Shown: piece after piece, positions 23,329 through 27,810 of the stretch
How the letters are laid out: every line of letters starts with the position of its first letter
Numbering within the stretch: the first letter of the stretch is position 1
Assembly (NCBI GenBank): GCA_017404585.1
Contig: JAFRCB010000203.1
Location: forward strand, 1-27,810
From: Lachnospiraceae bacterium
GTDB lineage: Bacteria > Bacillota > Clostridia > Lachnospirales > Lachnospiraceae
Length of the DNA stretch: 27,810 bases
Reading direction: 5' to 3'
The notes under the pieces: model-generated
Database searches by the model: none
What the model was told of the DNA's origin: nothing
Seen by the model: the letters and a program-made list of their open reading frames with translations, nothing else
Position numbers and translations under genes: made by a program

Positions 23329-25650
23329 ATGTCGGATACTGCTGTAAAGAATAGGGCGGCACTGGAAATGGAGAGGGAAGTTGCCAATCGTATCATGGCG
23401 CTGCGTGTTGACAGTGGATACACACAGGCCGAGATGGCTGATATGACAGGGTTCTCCCTCGAGGACTACACGATGTATGAGGAGGGCGGCGCAGATCTTC
23501 CGTTCTCGTTTATTCACAAATGCGCGTCTGTCTTCGATGTCGAGATCATGGAGCTTCTCGAAGGTCGTACTCCGCTCCTTACCGGCTACACGCTGACCCG
23601 CGCGGGCGGCGGCCAGCTGACGTCTGTGGAGCCGGGCGTTCTCATCAAGAACATCGCGCCGCTTTTCAAGGACAGAATTGCGGATCCGTATTTCGTTGTT
23701 TACAACTATAACGAAGAGCAGCAGCACACGCCGATCGAGCAGGTCACCCATCCGGGTCAGGAGTTCGACTACGTCCTCGAGGGATCCATGAAGATCAGGA
23801 TCAAGGACAATGAGGAAGTCCTGCATGCCGGCGACAGCATTTTCTATAATTCTTCCAATCCGCACGGCATCATCGCCGTGGGCGGTCAGGACGTCCGCTT
23901 CCTCGCGCTCGTACTGCCGGAGGAAGGCGCGGATGTTGTCTGGGAGAAGGGTCGTCTCAGATCAAGAGAAGAAGTTGATGTAATTGAAAAGGAAGCGTCC
24001 CCGGATGCCCTTAAGGCTCCGAACTTCGTATCCAATTTCGTCTCAGTCAAGGAGAGGGAAGACGGATATCCGACGGAAGTCACTTTTAAGAATACAGAGA
24101 AGTTCAACTTCGCGTTCGACGTCGTCGATGCTATCGCGGAGAAGGAGCCGGATCGTCTGTGTATGGTCCACCTCGACAAGGATAAGAATGAACGCCGCTT
24201 CACGTTCCAGGATATGAAGAAAATGAGCGCCCGGGCTGCCAACTATTTCAAGGCCCAGGGCATCAAAAAGGGCGATGCCGTCATGCTGCTTCTTCGCAGG
24301 AACTGGGAGTTCTGGCCGATCATCGTCGGTCTGCACAAACTCGGAGCAATCGCGCTGCCGGCAACAGACCAGCTCAAGCAGAAGGATCTGGAATACCGTT
24401 TCCAGACCGCTGACGTCAAGGCTGTCTGCTGCACTGCAACAAGTGCCTGCGTGGAAGAAGTCGAGTTTGCCGTTAAGAACTGCCCGTCAGTCCAGCACCT
24501 CTTTACGACGGGAGGAAAGAGAGAGGGCTGGCATTCATTTGATGATGAATACGAAATGTATTCCAGCCGCTACCGCCGCACAGGCGATTCCATCCGCGGC
24601 AACGACACGATGCTGATGCTTTTCTCATCGGGAACATCAGGCTACCCGAAGGCTGTTGTTCACAGCTGCAAGTACGCGCTCGGACACTTCGTCACAGCGA
24701 GATACTGGCAGTGCGTACACGCCGAAGGCCTGCATCTGACCATCTCCGACACCGGCTGGGGCAAGGCTCTGTGGGGCAAGCTGTACGGTCAGTGGATGAA
24801 CGGCGGGGCAACATTTGTATACGATTTCGACCGCTTCCATGCGGACGACATTCTGCCGCTGTTCGGCAAATACAAGATCACCACATTCTGCGCGCCGCCC
24901 ACAATGTACAGATTCTTTATCAAAGAGGATCTCAGCAAATACGATCTGTCCTCCATCCGTCACGCCAGCATCGCGGGTGAGGCCATGAACCCGGAGGTAT
25001 TCAACCGCTTCAGAGAAGTGACCGGTATCTCCATCATGGAAGGTTTCGGACAGACAGAGACTACACTGACGGTCGGCAACTTTATCGGCATGACGCCGAA
25101 GCCGGGCTCGATGGGCAAGCCGTCTCCGATGTACAAGGTCATGCTGATGGCTCCGGACGGTACGGAAGCCAGGGTCGGCGATCCGGGCGAGATCTGCGTG
25201 CGCTACGGAGCTGATGAGCCGTGCGGCCTCTTCAAGGAGTACCTGAATAATAAGGAAGCGACGGACAACGTAAAGGACAATGGCTGGTATCACACCGGAG
25301 ACCTTGCGTGGAAGGACGAGGACGGCTACTTCTGGTATGTCGGCCGTACGGATGACATCATCAAGTCCTCCGGCTACCGCATCGGACCGTTCGAGATCGA
25401 GAGCGTCATCATGGAACTTCCGTACGTCCTCGAGTGCGGCGTATCCGCCGTCAAGGACGATATCCGCGGTCAGGTCGTAAAGGCAAGTATCGTTCTTGTC
25501 AAGGGAACAGTGCCGTCTGATGAGCTGAAGAAGGATATCCAGCAGTATGTCAAGAAGCGCACTGCGCCTTACAAGTACCCGAGAATCGTCGAGTTCAAGT
25601 CCGAGCTCCCGAAGACGATCAGCGGAAAGATCATCCGCAATCAGCTGTAA
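23329..25650 (+). CDS. Fused XRE regulator, cupin and acyl-CoA ligase
   Basis: This is a 773-residue three-domain protein. Residues 15-80 form an XRE helix-turn-helix (RVDSGYTQAEMADMTGFSLEDY). Residues 85-195 form a cupin barrel (HPGQEFDYVLEGSMKIRI, then SNPHGI), with His and Glu suited to metal or ligand binding. From about 250 an ATP-dependent acid:CoA ligase of the medium-chain/aryl type follows: P-loop SSGTSGYPKA near 431, SDTGWGKALWG, GFGQTETT, YHTGD, and VGRTDDIIKSSGYR near 670. Catalytic Lys767 lies in SGKIIRNQL. It would convert a carboxylic acid, ATP and CoA to the acyl-CoA. ATG 23329 follows GAGGAGG; an in-frame upstream start lies inside the terminator. The context suggests a branched-chain acid substrate. 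The N-terminal half could sense the acid or autoregulate the operon. Confidence 0.9.
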   Translation: MSDTAVKNRAALEMEREVANRIMALRVDSGYTQAEMADMTGFSLEDYTMYEEGGADLPFSFIHKCASVFDVEIMELLEGRTPLLTGYTLTRAGGGQLTSVEPGVLIKNIAPLFKDRIADPYFVVYNYNEEQQHTPIEQVTHPGQEFDYVLEGSMKIRIKDNEEVLHAGDSIFYNSSNPHGIIAVGGQDVRFLALVLPEEGADVVWEKGRLRSREEVDVIEKEASPDALKAPNFVSNFVSVKEREDGYPTEVTFKNTEKFNFAFDVVDAIAEKEPDRLCMVHLDKDKNERRFTFQDMKKMSARAANYFKAQGIKKGDAVMLLLRRNWEFWPIIVGLHKLGAIALPATDQLKQKDLEYRFQTADVKAVCCTATSACVEEVEFAVKNCPSVQHLFTTGGKREGWHSFDDEYEMYSSRYRRTGDSIRGNDTMLMLFSSGTSGYPKAVVHSCKYALGHFVTARYWQCVHAEGLHLTISDTGWGKALWGKLYGQWMNGGATFVYDFDRFHADDILPLFGKYKITTFCAPPTMYRFFIKEDLSKYDLSSIRHASIAGEAMNPEVFNRFREVTGISIMEGFGQTETTLTVGNFIGMTPKPGSMGKPSPMYKVMLMAPDGTEARVGDPGEICVRYGADEPCGLFKEYLNNKEATDNVKDNGWYHTGDLAWKDEDGYFWYVGRTDDIIKSSGYRIGPFEIESVIMELPYVLECGVSAVKDDIRGQVVKASIVLVKGTVPSDELKKDIQQYVKKRTAPYKYPRIVEFKSELPKTISGKIIRNQL

Positions 25651-25880
25651 AAGCGAAGGGATTCGGCTTGGAATTATGTCAGCTGGCGCTGACCCGAATG
25701 TCGCGGCAAGTCTCGCGAGCGAGATTTGAACTGTCAGTCAGGCTCCCCCTGCAAGTCCAGACAAGAGGAATGACGCTTTACATGTTCGATTTTTAGTACT
25801 ATCATATAAAGAACCTATCTGCCGGTCTCCGGGGGTGCTCTGATGAGCATCCCTGCGGGGCGGGCAGTGCTGTGATTAAC
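25651..25880 (+). other. Structured intercistronic region, no gene seen
   Basis: No reading frame here looks real. Several stem-loops are visible on the plus strand. ATTCGG (25661-25666) pairs with CCGAAT (25694-25699) and encloses GTCAGC/GCTGAC (25678-25683, 25688-25693). AAGTCTCGC (25708-25716) pairs with GCGAGATTT (25719-25727). GGGTGCTC pairs with GAGCATCC around TGAT near 25833-25852, inside an outer CTGCC/GGCAG pairing. None has a T run. This could be an RNA processing or stability element, or an unrecognised regulatory RNA, between ligase and ferredoxin genes. Confidence 0.5.
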
Positions 25881-25881
25881 A

Positions 25882-25915
25882 GGTAATTGTATTACAAGTA
25901 CCCGTTTTGAATAAT
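25882..25915 (+). promoter_or_regulatory. Dyad overlapping a possible internal promoter
   Basis: GGTAATTGTA (25882-25891) and TACAAGTACC (25893-25902) form a 21-bp palindrome with one mismatched pair. It covers a weak -35 (TTGTAT, 25887-25892) that is 17 nt from a good -10 (AATAAT, 25910-25915). The oxidoreductase genes may thus have a second, regulated promoter. The XRE domain of the upstream fusion is one candidate binder. Confidence 0.4.
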
Positions 25916-26027
25916 CAACAAAGGACATATGAGTGTGTTTACGGCTGCGAAGCAGACGCTTACATACTCAGCGATCCGACACCTGCATGCAAATGCAAAA
26001 ACTATTTTTACGAGGAGACACCAGGTT

Positions 26028-26291
26028 ATGAAGAGAAGGTTCAAGGTTGTATTCAACCGGGAAAAATGCAAGGGCTGCGAGCTCTGTATTAACTTCTGTC
26101 CCAAGGGCATTTTAGCCCTCGATCCGGAAGTCAATGCCAAGGGTTACCATCCGGCCGGCATCGTTGATCAGGAAAAGTGCATCGGCTGCGCAAGCTGCGC
26201 GACCATGTGTCCCGACTATTGCATCAGTATCTATCAATTAGAGGACGGGGAAGAGTACGAAACTTCCGAGTCCCAGGCTAAACAGATGTAA
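26028..26291 (+). CDS. 2[4Fe-4S] ferredoxin subunit of 2-oxoacid oxidoreductase (delta)
   Basis: This 87-residue iron-sulfur protein has two complete cluster motifs: CKGCELCINFCPKG and CIGCASCATMCPDYC. It is the delta (KorD/VorD-like) subunit that passes electrons between the oxidoreductase and free ferredoxin. I use ATG 26028 (MKRRFKVVF), behind CGAGGAGA, since the first cluster motif then starts at the usual distance. An in-frame ATG at 25929 has AAAGGA ahead of it and would add 33 basic residues (MSVFTAAKQTLTYS), so a longer form cannot be excluded. It ends 16 bp before the alpha-subunit gene. Confidence 0.92.
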   Translation: MKRRFKVVFNREKCKGCELCINFCPKGILALDPEVNAKGYHPAGIVDQEKCIGCASCATMCPDYCISIYQLEDGEEYETSESQAKQM

Positions 26292-26307
26292 CGGGAGGAG
26301 AATGATC

Positions 26308-27387
26308 ATGTCAAGAATCCTGATGAAAGGCAACGAGGCCTTTGCCGAGGCGGCTATCCGCGCAGGCGTCAAATGTTATTTCGGTTATCCGATCACACCG
26401 CAGAATGAAATTCCCGAATATATGTCCCACGAGCTTCCGAAAGCCGGCGGCGCATTCATTCAGGCAGAATCCGAGCTTGCAGCCATCAGCATGGCTTACG
26501 GCGCTGCAGCCAGCGGCGGTCGTGTATTTATTTCCACGAGCTCCCCGGGACTTGCCCTGATGCAGGAAGGCATCGGCTTTATCGCGTCCTGCGAAGTTCC
26601 GCTCGTAATCCTCAACGTATCCCGCGGCGGCCCCGGCGTCGGCGGCATTCAGCCCGGCCAGGCAGACTACCTGCAGGTAACGCGCGGCGGTTATAACGGC
26701 GACGTGAAGGTGCCTGTATTTGCACCGTCCAGCATTCAGGAATGCGCAAATCTCATCTATGAGTGCTTCGACATCGCTGAAGAGTACCGCAACCCGGTCG
26801 TCATCCTCGCGGACGGCATGCTGGGCCAGATGATGGAGCCGGTGGAACTTCCGGAATCCAAGGGAATCGTTCCTGTAGAAGATATCAACAAGGGTAAGCC
26901 GTGGGCAATCACAGGCACGGATTACCACGAGGGAAGAAACGTCGTTTATTCACTCCGTCTTCAGCCGCAGGTCCTCGAAGATCACGTCGAGCACCTGTTC
27001 AAGAAATATGACAAGGCTGAGAAGGAACTGGTCCGCTGGAGCGATCAGGGCCTTGAGGATGCGGAGATCGTATTTGTCGCGTTCGGCACAATGTCCAGAC
27101 TGTGCGCCGAGGCATGCGAGCTGCTCGAGGAGCGCGGAATCAAGGCCGGTCTCATCAGACCGATCTCCCTGTGGCCGTATCCGGAAGCTGCATTTGACAA
27201 GATTGGACCGAATTGCAAGGTCGTTATTTCCACAGAGCTTTCCATGGGCCAGATGATGACTGACGTCAAGGCTGCTGCCAAAGGACGCTGGCCGGTCGGC
27301 CTCATTCACCGTACCGGCGGTATGGTCCCGTCCTCTATCGAGATCGCGGACCGTGCGGAGAGCGCATTAAAGGAGGCGATGAAATGA
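26308..27387 (+). CDS. vorB: 2-oxoacid:ferredoxin oxidoreductase alpha subunit (VorB-like)
   Basis: This is the alpha subunit of a four-subunit, CoA-dependent 2-oxoacid:ferredoxin oxidoreductase. The enzyme interconverts a 2-oxoacid plus CoA with acyl-CoA, CO2 and reduced ferredoxin, and the family can run in either direction. The 359 residues start SRILMKGNEAFAEAAIRAG and contain GYPITPQNEIPEYM, ISTSSPGLALMQEG and RGGPGVGGIQPGQADYL, which fits the branched-chain (VOR) or 2-oxoglutarate (KOR) groups. ATG 26308 is preferred to ATG 26302 because GGAGGAG (26294-26300) is only 1 nt from the latter but 7 nt from the former. It overlaps the beta subunit by 4 nt. The VOR assignment rests on overall resemblance and context. 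Confidence 0.9.
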   Translation: MSRILMKGNEAFAEAAIRAGVKCYFGYPITPQNEIPEYMSHELPKAGGAFIQAESELAAISMAYGAAASGGRVFISTSSPGLALMQEGIGFIASCEVPLVILNVSRGGPGVGGIQPGQADYLQVTRGGYNGDVKVPVFAPSSIQECANLIYECFDIAEEYRNPVVILADGMLGQMMEPVELPESKGIVPVEDINKGKPWAITGTDYHEGRNVVYSLRLQPQVLEDHVEHLFKKYDKAEKELVRWSDQGLEDAEIVFVAFGTMSRLCAEACELLEERGIKAGLIRPISLWPYPEAAFDKIGPNCKVVISTELSMGQMMTDVKAAAKGRWPVGLIHRTGGMVPSSIEIADRAESALKEAMK

Positions 27388-27810
27388 AGACAGTATTTGA
27401 ACCGACAAGAGGAATGATCCAGACTGATACATCCTACTGCCCGGGCTGTACACACGGTATAGCACACCGCATTATCATGGAAGCTCTCGAGGAGAGAGGT
27501 TCTCTCGGCAACACGATCGGCGTTGTACCGATCGGCTGCTCCATCAATGCGCACCACTTTATGAACGTTGACATGTGCGAATCCACTCACGGACGCGCTC
27601 CGGCGATTGCCGCAGGCATCCGACGTGTCCATCCGGACCAGGTGGTCTTCACATATCAGGGCGACGGCGACCTCGCTTCCATCGGAACAGCTGAGATCAT
27701 CCACGCCGCTCACCGCGGTGAGAAGTTCACCACATTCTTTATCAACAACGCTATTTACGGCATGACCGGCGGCCAGATGGCTCCGACGACACCGATCGGC
27801 CAGAAGACGA
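27384..27810 (+). CDS. vorA: 2-oxoacid:ferredoxin oxidoreductase beta subunit, TPP-binding (partial)
   Basis: This is the thiamine-diphosphate-binding beta subunit, cut by the window edge after 142 codons. Near the start it has YCPGCTHGIAHRII, the cysteine motif of KorB/VorA-type subunits. GDGDLASIGTAEIIHAA and then INNAIYGMTGGQMAPTT form the TPP and magnesium site (GDGD to NN). ATG 27384 overlaps the stop of the alpha subunit (ATGA) and follows AAGGAGG. The gamma subunit should lie just beyond the edge. Confidence 0.92.
   Translation, partial: MKTVFEPTRGMIQTDTSYCPGCTHGIAHRIIMEALEERGSLGNTIGVVPIGCSINAHHFMNVDMCESTHGRAPAIAAGIRRVHPDQVVFTYQGDGDLASIGTAEIIHAAHRGEKFTTFFINNAIYGMTGGQMAPTTPIGQKT

Noticed and set aside
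25700-25760. Possible tRNA on the minus strand (a GTTCAAATC-like stretch)
   Set aside because: The flanking bases cannot form a T-stem or acceptor stem, so it is not a tRNA.
25830-25865. Hammerhead ribozyme (CTGATGAG core)
   Set aside because: The required GAAA and the third stem are absent.

Overview
The window looks like a chromosomal segment of an anaerobic, amino-acid-fermenting member of the Clostridia, plausibly Lachnospirales or a related order. I infer this from glycine-reductase-type selenoenzyme subunits, ferredoxin-dependent 2-oxoacid oxidoreductase genes, a T-box and a glycine riboswitch, a wall-anchored protein with SLH repeats, strong AGGAGG ribosome binding sites, and GC-rich genes separated by AT-rich spacers. 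The species was not identified. No tRNA, rRNA, insertion sequence or CRISPR array was seen.

Region 1 (1-5.25 kb, minus strand): a PHP-family phosphoesterase, then a binding-protein-dependent ABC importer of the Fe3+/2-aminoethylphosphonate/polyamine type (lipoprotein, ATPase, double-length permease). A 101-bp imperfect palindrome lies between the lipoprotein and ATPase genes, and a hairpin with direct repeats lies upstream of the lipoprotein gene. The operon ends in a clear terminator.

Region 2 (5.3-11.5 kb, plus strand): a Stickland-type module. A sigma-A-like promoter and a glycine riboswitch lead into grdX, a grdE-like pyruvoyl-type proprotein, and a grdB-like selenoprotein whose in-frame TGA at 8368 is read as selenocysteine. 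After a terminator come a cysteine-rich DUF5714-like protein and an OPT-family (oligo)peptide transporter.

Region 3 (11.5-16.5 kb, minus strand): an NSS-family sodium:amino-acid symporter with its own promoter, preceded by a three-gene signalling operon: a 7TM sensor whose histidine is replaced by tyrosine, a soluble PAS-type histidine kinase, and a LuxR-type response regulator. A dyad, TAYTGAACAGTW, occurs upstream of the signalling operon, of the DUF5714/OPT pair and of the grd leader, and may mark a small regulon linking regions 2 and 3.

Region 4 (16.5-22.8 kb, minus strand): a 1034-residue surface protein (DUF285/BspA-like 26-residue repeats, Ig-like domains, three SLH repeats), then lysyl-tRNA synthetase with an extra C-terminal tRNA-binding domain, and greA.

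Region 5 (22.85-27.81 kb, plus strand, running off the edge): a T-box leader, whose specifier I read as AUC (isoleucine), controls a three-domain fusion (XRE helix-turn-helix, cupin, acyl-CoA ligase). A structured 377-bp gap follows, then a 2[4Fe-4S] ferredoxin subunit, the alpha subunit and the start of the TPP-binding beta subunit of a branched-chain 2-oxoacid:ferredoxin oxidoreductase. Because T-boxes switch genes on when an amino acid is scarce, I infer that this cluster runs in the synthetic direction: it would activate a scavenged branched-chain acid to its CoA ester and reductively carboxylate it to the 2-oxoacid precursor of isoleucine. This is the most interesting system in the window.
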